This document shows, piece after piece, positions 17,301-25,235 of a DNA stretch of 64,000 bases. The stretch comes from Nitrospirota bacterium (GTDB taxonomy: Bacteria; Nitrospirota; Leptospirillia; Leptospirillales; Leptospirillaceae), in assembly GCA_021806225.1 (NCBI GenBank), contig JAJZXW010000015.1, positions 62,001-126,000 of the forward strand, given 5' to 3'. Below the pieces are notes generated by a model. It was not told the origin of the DNA, ran no database searches, and saw only the letters and a program-made list of their open reading frames with translations. The translations under genes were made by a program, and so were the position numbers. The first letter of the stretch is position 1. Every line of letters starts with the position of its first letter.

Positions 17301-18439
17301 ACGGGACCCAGCCTTCGCCGGAAAAAAAACTGGCCGTCGTGACGATCACACGCCCCGGACTGGTGGTGGCGGCAAAAATTGCCCGGGAATGCGGGGCGGA
17401 CCTCTTTGTCTCGGACAGGTATGTTCCGAACATTCCCGAAGACCTTCGACCGCTGGCCCACCCCTTTGACGGGGTGCTCAAGAACCTTCTGCCGGATCTC
17501 TTTGCCCATTACGATGGTCTTGTCTTCATCATGGCGCTGGGAATCGTCGTCCGGTCGATCGGACCCCTCATCGCCGACAAGACACGCGATCCGGCCGTCC
17601 TGGTCGGAGACGTCCAGGGAAAGTTCATCATCAGCGTCCTTTCTGGCCACCTCGGAGGGGCCAATCGTCTGGCGCAGGAGGTAGCACGGACAACAGGGGC
17701 CATCCCTGTCGTCACAACCGGAACCGATGTGACCCAGAATGTGGCACCGGATCTGATTTCCCAGGAGATCGGAGCCGAGCTCGACCCCCTCGACCAGCTC
17801 AAGCGGGTGAGTTCAGCCATCGTCGACGGTGACCCTGTTCTATTTATGAACCTGGAGGGGCTCGCGATTCCCTCCCTTTCGGGAGCCCTCAAGCCGAACA
17901 TCCAGAAATCCGATACCTTCCCCGACCCCTTTCCGTCCGTTCGGGCCGCCGTCGTGATCTCCCGCCTGATTCCCGGTCGTTCCCTTCCGGCCGGTGTCGA
18001 GGGAATTTCTCTCATACCCCGGGTTTACGGCGTCGGAATCGGGTGCAACCGGGGAACCTCGCCGGATGAAATCACCTCGGCCCTGAACGCTCTTCTCGAA
18101 ACCCACCGAATCCATCCCAAATCCCTCCAGGCATTCGGGTCGATCGACCTGAAGGCCGACGAACGGGGGATTCTGGACACCGCCTCCCGCTTTTCGAGAC
18201 CTCTCTTCTTCTTTTCCCGGGAGGCTCTGGGGGCGGTGGATGTCCCGAATCCGTCGGGGGTCGTCCAGAAATTTGTTGGGACGCCAAGCGTGGCGGAGCC
18301 GGCCGCCATCCTCGCTCTGACGCAGTCCCCTCCCCCCTGGAAGGGACATGCGATTCTCGAGATCGAAAAGAAGAAATCCGGCAATGTGACTCTGGCGCTA
18401 GCCCGATGGGTGCCTGAACCGCCAACCTCCAATCCGTGA
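17297..18439 (+). CDS. cbiG: Cobalt-precorrin-5A hydrolase CbiG
   Basis: Opens the lactone ring and removes C20 as acetaldehyde, the step that defines the anaerobic corrin pathway. It has 380 residues from GTG 17297, which shares GTGA with the cbiT stop. The central hallmark is LSGHLGGANRLAQEVARTTG. The C-terminal domain begins near GIGCNRGTSPDEI and contains the motifs FGSIDLKADE and FVGTPSVAEPAA. The same frame is open far upstream inside cbiT but that extension is not coding. Confidence 0.92.
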   Translation: MNGTQPSPEKKLAVVTITRPGLVVAAKIARECGADLFVSDRYVPNIPEDLRPLAHPFDGVLKNLLPDLFAHYDGLVFIMALGIVVRSIGPLIADKTRDPAVLVGDVQGKFIISVLSGHLGGANRLAQEVARTTGAIPVVTTGTDVTQNVAPDLISQEIGAELDPLDQLKRVSSAIVDGDPVLFMNLEGLAIPSLSGALKPNIQKSDTFPDPFPSVRAAVVISRLIPGRSLPAGVEGISLIPRVYGVGIGCNRGTSPDEITSALNALLETHRIHPKSLQAFGSIDLKADERGILDTASRFSRPLFFFSREALGAVDVPNPSGVVQKFVGTPSVAEPAAILALTQSPPPWKGHAILEIEKKKSGNVTLALARWVPEPPTSNP

Positions 18440-18451
18440 GATGAGGACTCA

Positions 18452-19276
18452 ATGACAAAAAGCTATATCACCCCTTCCCGGGAAACGAGGGGGGGGGCCT
18501 TGACCCTGGTGGGATTCGGGCCAGGGTCGGAGGACCACTTGACGCCGATCGCCCGGCGTGCGATCGAGGACGCCGACATCATTATCGGATACCGCACTTA
18601 TATCGATCTCGTCCGGCACCTTATCGGTCAGAAGACCGTGATTGAAACGGGAATGACCGAGGAAATCGACCGGGCCACCCAGGCGGTGGAGCTGGCCTAC
18701 TCCGGCCAGCGGGTGACTCTCGTGAGCAGCGGGGATGTGGGAATATACGGGATGGCCGGACTCGCCTACGAAGTCCTTGACCAGAAGGGGTGGACAGGAA
18801 CCGAAATCGCCGTCGAAGTGATACCGGGGATAACCGCCCTGTCTGCCTGTGCCTCTCTTCTCGGGGCACCGCTCATGCACGATTTTGCCTCGATCAGCCT
18901 CTCCGATCTTCTGACGCCCTGGGAGATCATCAGAAGGCGTCTCGAGGCCGCCGCGGCCGCAGATTTTGTCGTGGCCCTCTACAATCCGCGCTCTTCGAAG
19001 AGGGTCCGTCAGGTCGAGGAGGCCCGAGAGATCCTGCTCGCCCATCGCGCTCCGGAGACGCCTGTGGGCATCGTGAAAAGCGCCATGAGAGAGGGAGAGA
19101 CGGTCGTCATTTCGACCATCGAGAACATGCTGACCCATCCCATCGGGATGCTGACGACCATCCTTGTAGGGAATTCCCAGACCCGTCTGGTTTCCGGAAG
19201 AATGGTCACCCCCCGGGGCTACCGGAACAAGTACGACCTCGAAACCGGGTCGCGCCTGAGGAAGGCCGAGGCGTGA
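18452..19276 (+). CDS. cbiH: Cobalt-factor III / precorrin-3B C17-methyltransferase CbiH
   Basis: A 274-residue tetrapyrrole methylase. The signatures are LVGFGPGSEDHLTPIA (near the N terminus), IIGYRTYIDLV, and VSSGDVGIYGMAGL, which are specific to CbiH/CobJ. It methylates C17 and starts ring contraction. GAGGA lies just before the ATG. It follows cbiG by 12 bp. Confidence 0.93.
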   Translation: MTKSYITPSRETRGGALTLVGFGPGSEDHLTPIARRAIEDADIIIGYRTYIDLVRHLIGQKTVIETGMTEEIDRATQAVELAYSGQRVTLVSSGDVGIYGMAGLAYEVLDQKGWTGTEIAVEVIPGITALSACASLLGAPLMHDFASISLSDLLTPWEIIRRRLEAAAAADFVVALYNPRSSKRVRQVEEAREILLAHRAPETPVGIVKSAMREGETVVISTIENMLTHPIGMLTTILVGNSQTRLVSGRMVTPRGYRNKYDLETGSRLRKAEA

Positions 19277-19815
19277 GCGCCGGGAAGGAAGCGGAGCCTC
19301 ATGGTCTTGTCATCGTCTACACAGGAGACGGGAAAGGAAAGACGACCGCCGCCCTAGGCATGCTCTTCCGGGCCGCCGGCTACCGGATTCCCTCCCTGAT
19401 GGTCCAGTTCATGAAGGGTCGCATGCATTCCGGGGAGAGGGAAGCCGCCCTGGAGTTTGACGGGAGAATCACGATCGTCCCCATGGGAGAAGGATTCACC
19501 TGGGAGACAAAGGACGTGGCCCGGGATCGTCTGGTCGCCCAACAGGCCTTCGCCTATGCACGGACGGAGGCTCTTTCGGGAGGCTATGGCATCGTGGTCT
19601 TTGATGAAATCAATATCGCTCTTCGATACAATTATATCGATGTGGATCAGGTCTTGTCCTTTCTTGACGAGAGACCCCGGGGCCAGCATGTGGTCCTGAC
19701 AGGGCGTAATGCCCCCGAGGCCCTTATTGAAAGGGCCGACCTTGTGACGGAGATGAAGATGATCAAACACCCCTTCGAAAAGGGGATCATGGCGCAGAAA
19801 GGGGTCGATTTTTAA
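19273..19815 (+). CDS. cobO: Cob(I)yrinic acid a,c-diamide adenosyltransferase
   Basis: Transfers the adenosyl group from ATP to the cobalt of corrinoids; 180 residues from GTG 19273, overlapping the cbiH stop (GTGA). The P-loop is YTGDGKGKTTAALG (about 16-29), followed by VQFMKG, VFDEIN and VLTGRNAPE, all diagnostic of the CobA/CobO/BtuR family. The stop TAA shares its last base with the def ATG. Confidence 0.93.
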   Translation: MSAGKEAEPHGLVIVYTGDGKGKTTAALGMLFRAAGYRIPSLMVQFMKGRMHSGEREAALEFDGRITIVPMGEGFTWETKDVARDRLVAQQAFAYARTEALSGGYGIVVFDEINIALRYNYIDVDQVLSFLDERPRGQHVVLTGRNAPEALIERADLVTEMKMIKHPFEKGIMAQKGVDF

Positions 19816-20369
19816 TGGCGTTGCTTAAAATAGCGAAGATGGGCAATCCCATCCTGAGGAAAATTTCGGAGCCGGTCACGAAAAAGGATATTCAGGCGGC
19901 AGACTTCCAACGATTCATCGACGACATGATCGAAACCATGCGCGATGAGGACGGGCTCGGCCTCGCAGCGCCGCAGGTGCATGTCTCCAAACAGGTCGTC
20001 GTCATCGAGTCCCTCGAGGACGACCGGAGCCCCGAAGCCCCCCCCTTTCCTCTTCTAGTTCTCGTCAATCCCGTCTTCAAGTACCTCTCGAAGGAGCTGC
20101 GGACGGGTTGGGAAGGGTGCCTTTCTCTGGACAACCTCCGGGGAAAGGTCCCGAGGTCCCGGGCCGTCAGGCTCGAAGCCCTCGACCGGAACGGGAACCC
20201 TGTCCTCCTGGACTGGGAAGAATTTCCGGCGGTCGTCCTGCAGCACGAGATCGACCACCTGCGGGGCCATCTCTTTGTCGACCGAATGAAGGACATGAGT
20301 ACTCTGACACATCTGGGGGAATTTCACCGGTACTGGATCAAGGGAGAGAAGAACGTCGAGGAGGTCTGA
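19815..20369 (+). CDS. def: Peptide deformylase
   Basis: Removes the formyl group from nascent proteins. The 184-residue protein has the three metal motifs GLGLAAPQ (about 43-50), EGCLSL (about 102-107) with the ligand Cys, and QHEIDHLRG (about 145-153) with the two ligand His and catalytic Glu. It is the last gene of the cobalamin run, with a one-base overlap with cobO (TAATG). The reason for this pairing is not obvious and may simply be operon growth. Confidence 0.95.
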   Translation: MALLKIAKMGNPILRKISEPVTKKDIQAADFQRFIDDMIETMRDEDGLGLAAPQVHVSKQVVVIESLEDDRSPEAPPFPLLVLVNPVFKYLSKELRTGWEGCLSLDNLRGKVPRSRAVRLEALDRNGNPVLLDWEEFPAVVLQHEIDHLRGHLFVDRMKDMSTLTHLGEFHRYWIKGEKNVEEV

Positions 20370-20388
20370 CCTTCGGGTCGGACCTTTT
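20362..20388 (+). terminator. Intrinsic terminator of the cobalamin-def operon
   Basis: AGGTCTGACC-TTCG-GGTCGGACCT forms a 10-bp stem (one G-T pair) with a TTCG tetraloop, followed by a T run. The def stop codon lies inside the left arm, so termination is built into the gene end. Confidence 0.75.
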
Positions 20389-20392
20389 CAGG

Positions 20393-21127
20393 TCAAGCCT
20401 TTAGCTTCCCGAGAATCTCGCAGAGGGCCCTTGCCGGGTTTTCGGCCCGGAGGATAGGGCGCCCCACCACCAGAAGGTCGGCGCCCATCCCGAGAGCTTC
20501 GCCGGGCGAGGCGGCATTGGTCTGGTCGTCGTTGGCGACGGCCGTCTCCCTTGGCCTGATTCCGGGGGTCACCAGGTAAGGGTCCCTTCCCCAGAGCGAG
20601 CGGGCGAGGGGGAGTTCCTTCGGAGACAGGACGAGACCGTCCGCTCCCGATTCGAGAGCCATCGCGCCCAGAAGCCTCACCGTCTCCTCGCGGGTCGGCA
20701 ATCCGATCAGGTGGAGCTCCCCGGCCGTCAGGTGGGTCAGGGCGGTCACCGCCACCAGGACAGGACGATTGTCTCCCAACTCCTCGCAGGCCTGTCTGGC
20801 GGCCTGGATCATCGACGGCCCCCCGAGGGCGTGGATGGTGATCATCCGGATGGCAGATGAGGGGAGATGCCGGATCGTGTCGTGGACGGTATTGGGAATG
20901 TCATGCCATTTCAGATCCAGAAAAATCGGGATCTCCAGACGCTCGGCTTTCCGGATGAGCGCCTCCCCATAGGACAGAAACGGCACCGGCCCGACCTTCA
21001 CCATTCCCGCCAGAGGTCCTATCTCTTCGAGAAGAGCCAACCCTTCGGCCGGATCGGGGATGTCTAGGGAGAGGCACACGGGATTCTTGAGGGAGAGACG
21101 CGTCCGGAGCGCCCGTTCGCTACCCAC
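20393..21127 (-). CDS. pyrF: Orotidine 5'-phosphate decarboxylase
   Basis: Last step of de novo UMP synthesis, 244 residues, normal length. CLSLDIPD near the N terminus carries a conserved Asp. The active-site signature is FLDLKWHDIPNTV (about 74-86) with the Asp-x-Lys-xx-Asp catalytic set. Near the C terminus VTPGIRP binds phosphate, followed by GADLLVVGRPI. The GTG start overlaps the prmA end by 8 nt. Confidence 0.95.
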   Translation of the reverse strand: MGSERALRTRLSLKNPVCLSLDIPDPAEGLALLEEIGPLAGMVKVGPVPFLSYGEALIRKAERLEIPIFLDLKWHDIPNTVHDTIRHLPSSAIRMITIHALGGPSMIQAARQACEELGDNRPVLVAVTALTHLTAGELHLIGLPTREETVRLLGAMALESGADGLVLSPKELPLARSLWGRDPYLVTPGIRPRETAVANDDQTNAASPGEALGMGADLLVVGRPILRAENPARALCEILGKLKA

Positions 21128-22016
21128 GGGATTCTTCCTTCACCAGACAGTAAGTATTGTAACGATGGCCGGAATAGACATTGAAGGGAGCCCCCAAACC
21201 CCTGAGGGAGTCCTCCACCTGGGAAGATTCCTCCATGGACACTCCCGAGCACACAAGCCATCCGCCCGGAGACACCCGTTCCCAGAGAATCGCGGCCATC
21301 CCGACCAGGACAGCCCCCGTGACGTTGGCAACAACAAGGTCGAAATGATCCGGAGGGTTCTTCGATCCGGAGATGATCCGTCCATCTCCCTCGATGACCG
21401 TCCCGCGCCCCTCCATTCCGTTCAGACGCACGTTTTCTTCCGTGGCCTCGACGGCGTAGGGATCGTTGTCGATGGCAAGAAGGGTCGCCCGGGGGTCGAC
21501 CCGGAGAGACGCAATCCCCAGAATGCCGGTGCCGGCTCCGAAGTCCAGCACTCGTCCCGTACCACCCGTCCCTGCGTTCTTTTCGAGAATCCGTTCGAGA
21601 CAGCAGTGGGTCGTCTCGTGCCACCCTGTCCCAAAGGCCAGCTGCGGATCGATCCTGATGGATGGTTCATCGACCGGATCCGGATCCCAGGCCGGGACCA
21701 CCGTCAGGGTGCCTCCAACCGTGAAGCGCTTGAAACCCTGTTCTTTCCAGAGCTCCTGCCAGTCCCGCTTTTCGTAGGAGTCGCTTTGCAGGTCCCACGC
21801 GCCCATGGACCGAAGCGCCTCCTCCAGCAGGAGACGCTCCAGGGGGGTGGCAGAGGGAGGTGTAAAGGAGATTCGGCAGGGATCCTCCTCCTGAACCAGA
21901 ACGGGAATCTGGCAGCTCTTTGCAATCCAATGCTCGAGGGCCGGAGAATCGTCCGGGCTGCAGAGCAGAGTGAGGACCTCATAGCTTTCGGATGAGTCGG
22001 GGGATTCGGGCACCAA
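21120..22016 (-). CDS. prmA: Ribosomal protein L11 methyltransferase
   Basis: A 298-residue SAM-dependent enzyme that trimethylates L11. The C-terminal methyltransferase domain has DPQLAFGTGWHETT and the SAM loop VLDFGAGTGILGIAS, then the VVANVTG motif corresponding to the usual NI(L/V)A. The N-terminal domain is the L11-recognition part. The start is a TTG at 22016 or a GTG at 22013, with GAGGAG upstream. pyrF follows with overlap and a thioredoxin-like gene precedes it by 12 bp. Confidence 0.9.
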   Translation of the reverse strand: MVPESPDSSESYEVLTLLCSPDDSPALEHWIAKSCQIPVLVQEEDPCRISFTPPSATPLERLLLEEALRSMGAWDLQSDSYEKRDWQELWKEQGFKRFTVGGTLTVVPAWDPDPVDEPSIRIDPQLAFGTGWHETTHCCLERILEKNAGTGGTGRVLDFGAGTGILGIASLRVDPRATLLAIDNDPYAVEATEENVRLNGMEGRGTVIEGDGRIISGSKNPPDHFDLVVANVTGAVLVGMAAILWERVSPGGWLVCSGVSMEESSQVEDSLRGLGAPFNVYSGHRYNTYCLVKEESRG

Positions 22017-22028
22017 ACGTCAATCTCC

Positions 22029-23066
22029 TCAGGGGTTGAAGGTCAGCGTATAGAGGGCCGCTCCCCGGTCCGGGAAAACCAGATCCAGGCGATGTTCGCC
22101 GTAGGGGTCTCCCGAGACGAGGGAGTACATGCGGGCCTCCTTGAGAAGGATTCCCGTCTGTTTGGGGGAAACCGTCCGGATGTCCTTGCCGAAAAAATGT
22201 TTCGGGAGCGAATGTCCGTCGAGAAAGACCAGGACAGGAAGAGAGCGTTTTCGAACGGCTCGTTTCAGGACGGCATTGACTCCAGTTCCATGGTAAATGA
22301 CGGTCAGCGATGAGGTCTGTCCCGACTGGGGGCGTCGGGAAACGATCCGGTCCGGTTGTGTCCGCCAGGGGCCCTGGAGGGTGATGAGAGATGGAGGAGG
22401 CGAATGGCCGGCATAAAGCGCCGCCCCTTCGGAGTGATAGCCGGTGGGGTTTCCAAGACGTCCCCGGTTTGTTCCGGCATAGAGCTCTGGAGTCAGGGTT
22501 CCAGGAAAGTCCGCGCCATCCTGGCCGCCGTTCCTGGAGGAGAGATGGAGGGCCAGACGGATCTGGTCCTCGAGGAGATCGTATCCTCCCTCCCCAAAGG
22601 CATGGTAGACGAGATGTCCCTTCCTGTCGTAGAGGTAGTCCGCCGGCCAATAATGGTTGTGAAAGCGGTTCCAGAGTCTTTGATCTTTGTCCATGACCAC
22701 AGGAAAGCGAATTCCATAGAGGCGAATGGCGTTTTCGACCCGTTTCGGTTCGGCCGCAAAGGAAAACTCCGGAGCATGAATCGCCACGACGACCAGACCC
22801 TGTCTTCGGTATTTTTCGTAAAGCGCGTTCAGATGGGGGAAGGTCCGGATGCAGTTGATGCAGGTATAGTCCCAAAAATCGTAAAGGACGACCTTTCCGG
22901 CCAGGTCCGGGGGGTGTTCCATTCCATCGGGCCCGATCCACCCTCCGTTTCCTTCGAGGGAAGGGGTCTGGGCCCGGGCGAACGCAGGGACGGCAACAAG
23001 AATCGCTGCGAGGAAAAAGGAGATGCTCCCTTTAAGGGATGTCAAAATACGGAACCCTTGTCCCAT
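22029..23066 (-). CDS. Secreted thioredoxin-like protein, TlpA/DipZ C-terminal type
   Basis: About 345 residues from ATG 23066 (AAAGGA upstream). A signal peptide or anchor (ISFFLAAILVAVPAFARA) is followed by a redoxin domain with FWDYTCINCIRTFPHL, an active-site C-x2-C, and a conserved cis-proline region (HNHYWPADYLYD). The last about 120 residues, ending GEHRLDLVFPDRGAALYTL, resemble the extra C-terminal domain of DipZ-type proteins. It probably acts in the periplasm on protein thiols. The transmembrane CcdA-like part of full DipZ is absent here. Confidence 0.78.
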   Translation of the reverse strand: MGQGFRILTSLKGSISFFLAAILVAVPAFARAQTPSLEGNGGWIGPDGMEHPPDLAGKVVLYDFWDYTCINCIRTFPHLNALYEKYRRQGLVVVAIHAPEFSFAAEPKRVENAIRLYGIRFPVVMDKDQRLWNRFHNHYWPADYLYDRKGHLVYHAFGEGGYDLLEDQIRLALHLSSRNGGQDGADFPGTLTPELYAGTNRGRLGNPTGYHSEGAALYAGHSPPPSLITLQGPWRTQPDRIVSRRPQSGQTSSLTVIYHGTGVNAVLKRAVRKRSLPVLVFLDGHSLPKHFFGKDIRTVSPKQTGILLKEARMYSLVSGDPYGEHRLDLVFPDRGAALYTLTFNP

Positions 23067-23216
23067 GGTTCTTGATCCTTTGGATTGCCCCGTGGCAGGG
23101 AACGTCTGATACGACCGGGTTGGTGTGTCGTCACAAAAAAGAAAGGAAGACCAAAAAGGTCTTCCTTTCCTGAGAGTCCACAAAATGCGTTCGCCCTATG
23201 GGTGACGTCGAAGCGG

Positions 23217-23501
23217 TCAGGGATGAGTCCCATCCCATTTTTCCGGACGGAATCCTTCTTTGGAGAGTTCGAAGGGGGACTTGAGATCGGTGATCATGAT
23301 CATCTTGATGGCTTTATGCTTTGCCAAATCGTCGCAGATTCCGACGCAGATCTCGCAACCTTTACAGCGATCGACCGCCACAAAGGCCGTCTTGGCGGCA
23401 TTGTCGTAGAGGATGGTGTTGGCCTCGGGGCAATACTGTGTGCATAGCCGGCAGGCTGTCTCGCTGCAGATGGCTTGATCGATATGTGCGACTAAGTACA
23501 A
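23217..23501 (-). CDS. porD: 2-oxoacid:ferredoxin oxidoreductase, delta (ferredoxin-like) subunit
   Basis: A 94-residue protein with eight cysteines for two [4Fe-4S] clusters. The first group is C-x4-C-x2-C-x3-CP (CSETACRLCTQYCP) instead of the usual C-x2-C-x2-C-x3-CP. The second is C-x2-C-x2-C-x3-C followed by Asp instead of Pro (CKGCEICVGICD). It would pass electrons from the catalytic subunits to ferredoxin. Last gene of the alpha-beta-gamma-delta operon. Confidence 0.82.
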   Translation of the reverse strand: MYLVAHIDQAICSETACRLCTQYCPEANTILYDNAAKTAFVAVDRCKGCEICVGICDDLAKHKAIKMIMITDLKSPFELSKEGFRPEKWDGTHP

Positions 23502-23524
23502 GGGTCCACTCCTTATGGGTTAGA

Positions 23525-24217
23525 TCAGACCGAGGCCTTTTGAGGTTTGGCTGCCCACCCGTGCTCCTGCGCATACTGGTAGGCGCCTGCGATCACGGCC
23601 ATGTTGCTCTTGAGCAGCTGCTCCTTCTTTGCGAACTTCTTTTCGATCACGTTGTCGAGGGCCGCCGTGCCGCCGGAGACGACGAAACCCTTTCCGAGGA
23701 ACCGCTCCCGCACTGACTGTTCGAGAGAGGCCATATCGGGAATCCCCAGAATGGAGGCGATTGCCCCGACCATCGCCATGTTGGTCGCCAGGTCGGTTCC
23801 GCCAATTTCGCGGGCCATGGTGGTAGCCGGAAGATAATGGATGCGGGCATCCCGCTCCTCGAGTTCCCGGACCTCGTCAGGCTGAAGGGCGATAGGGGTG
23901 TCTGAGTTGATCAGCACGACGCCGTTTGGCTTGAGCCCGGAGTAAAAAGGCATCGTATAGGATTTTCCATGGGTGATCACCTGGGGATGGAAAATCATGA
24001 TGACGTTGGGATAGATGATTTCCCCGATTTCATAGATCTTGTCGATGGCGATCCGGACGTACGATTCGACCGGGGCCATGCGTTTCTCTGATCCGAAGAA
24101 GGGCACCAGGGTGCTCTCTCCCCCGCTGATGACCATTCCGTTGCTCAGGATGTGGGAGGCCGTGACGACGCCCTGTCCTCCAATTCCCGCCATTCGAATG
24201 TTGTACCGCTTGAGCAT
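23525..24217 (-). CDS. porG: 2-oxoacid:ferredoxin oxidoreductase, gamma subunit
   Basis: A 230-residue subunit from ATG 24217, which has AAGGAGAG upstream. The opening RMAGIGGQGVVTAS is the hallmark of the gamma subunit, followed by PFFGSEKRMAPVESYVRI, which fits subunits handling CoA. Substrate preference (pyruvate or 2-oxoglutarate) cannot be decided from sequence alone. Lies between beta and delta in a short-spaced operon. Confidence 0.9.
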   Translation of the reverse strand: MLKRYNIRMAGIGGQGVVTASHILSNGMVISGGESTLVPFFGSEKRMAPVESYVRIAIDKIYEIGEIIYPNVIMIFHPQVITHGKSYTMPFYSGLKPNGVVLINSDTPIALQPDEVRELEERDARIHYLPATTMAREIGGTDLATNMAMVGAIASILGIPDMASLEQSVRERFLGKGFVVSGGTAALDNVIEKKFAKKEQLLKSNMAVIAGAYQYAQEHGWAAKPQKASV

Positions 24218-24275
24218 GCGATTCTCTCCTTGGTTGACGGGTCCGTGAGCCGGACCCGTCCGATTGATGCGACCC

Positions 24276-25139
24276 TTACTTCTTTGCCTTTTTCGCCGTG
24301 TCGATGGAGTCGAGGTAGGCCTTGGCCTCATCGGAGATGATCTCCATGAACCCGTAGCGCTTGGCTTCGATATCCCGGGCATCATCGAGCACCTTGGGTG
24401 TCGGGATGGCATACTCGATGTTGCAGGAGGTGTAGGCCTGAATGAAGGTCGGTCCCACTTCGCGGGCGATCATGACGGCCTTGCGGACGACGGAGGCGAC
24501 CCGGGTCGGATTGGTGGGGGTGAGCCGGGCGATGTAGGCAACCCCGGAGGTCTGGGCCAAGCCGATCATGTCCATCTTTTCAAACATTTTGCCCTTGGGG
24601 GCCATCTTGAGAAGGGCACCCCTCTCGGTCATGCCGCTTTCCTGTCCACCGGTGTTCCCGTAGACCTCGTTGTCCAGCATGATGGTCGTGAAGCGCTCCT
24701 TGCGGAACCAGGAATGCATGACGGCGCTGAATCCGATATCGGCCAGTCCTCCGTCGCCCGCCATGACCACCACATCCTTGGCCTGATCCTTGAACCGGAC
24801 CTCGAGGCCGCGCTTCAATCCGGAGGCCACAGCATTGGTGTCGCCGTAGTTTCCATAGATGAAGGGAATGGAGGTCTGGGTCAGTGCCAGCCGGCCGCAG
24901 CCGGCCGTTCCGATCAGAACGGTGTGTTCAGGATTGGGGAGTCCGACCATGGTCAGCCGGATAAAGAGAGTCATTGCGCAGCCGGCGCACATGGGATGCT
25001 CTTCGAGGACTTCCTTGAAGGAGCCCATCTCCGACACTTTTTTCTGTTTCCCGTAAGGACCGCGTTCAACGAGATCCAGGTACTCCTTGGTCATGTACTT
25101 TTCCCATCCGGGAGTGATCGAGATATTTTTAACGCTCAT
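24276..25139 (-). CDS. porB: 2-oxoacid:ferredoxin oxidoreductase, beta (TPP-binding) subunit
   Basis: A 287-residue thiamine diphosphate subunit. HPMCAGCAM gives two cysteines of the proximal [4Fe-4S] cluster and GTAGCGRL a third. The TPP/Mg motif is MAGDGGLADIG...DNEVYGNTGGQ (about 110-145), and a later Cys lies in YTSCNIEYA. In the reductive TCA cycle this enzyme carboxylates acetyl-CoA (or succinyl-CoA) with reduced ferredoxin. I chose ATG 25139 (MSVKNISITPG) because GGAG lies upstream at good spacing. Confidence 0.92.
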   Translation of the reverse strand: MSVKNISITPGWEKYMTKEYLDLVERGPYGKQKKVSEMGSFKEVLEEHPMCAGCAMTLFIRLTMVGLPNPEHTVLIGTAGCGRLALTQTSIPFIYGNYGDTNAVASGLKRGLEVRFKDQAKDVVVMAGDGGLADIGFSAVMHSWFRKERFTTIMLDNEVYGNTGGQESGMTERGALLKMAPKGKMFEKMDMIGLAQTSGVAYIARLTPTNPTRVASVVRKAVMIAREVGPTFIQAYTSCNIEYAIPTPKVLDDARDIEAKRYGFMEIISDEAKAYLDSIDTAKKAKK

Positions 25140-25200
25140 GGCGGGCTCCAATATATTCTTTGTTATTCGTCAATTGTTTCCGTCGATTGATTCTGAAACT

Positions 25201-25218
25201 CCTCCTGCTGGCAGGAGG
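25201..25218. repeat. Intercistronic inverted repeat between alpha and beta genes
   Basis: CCTCCTGC-TG-GCAGGAGG is a perfect inverted repeat in the 96-bp gap between the alpha stop and the beta start. It would fold with a four-base loop as a 7-bp stem. There is no T run, so it looks like an RNA processing or stability element rather than a terminator. Confidence 0.5.
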
Positions 25219-25235
25219 CGAAGCCGTTCGTCTCC

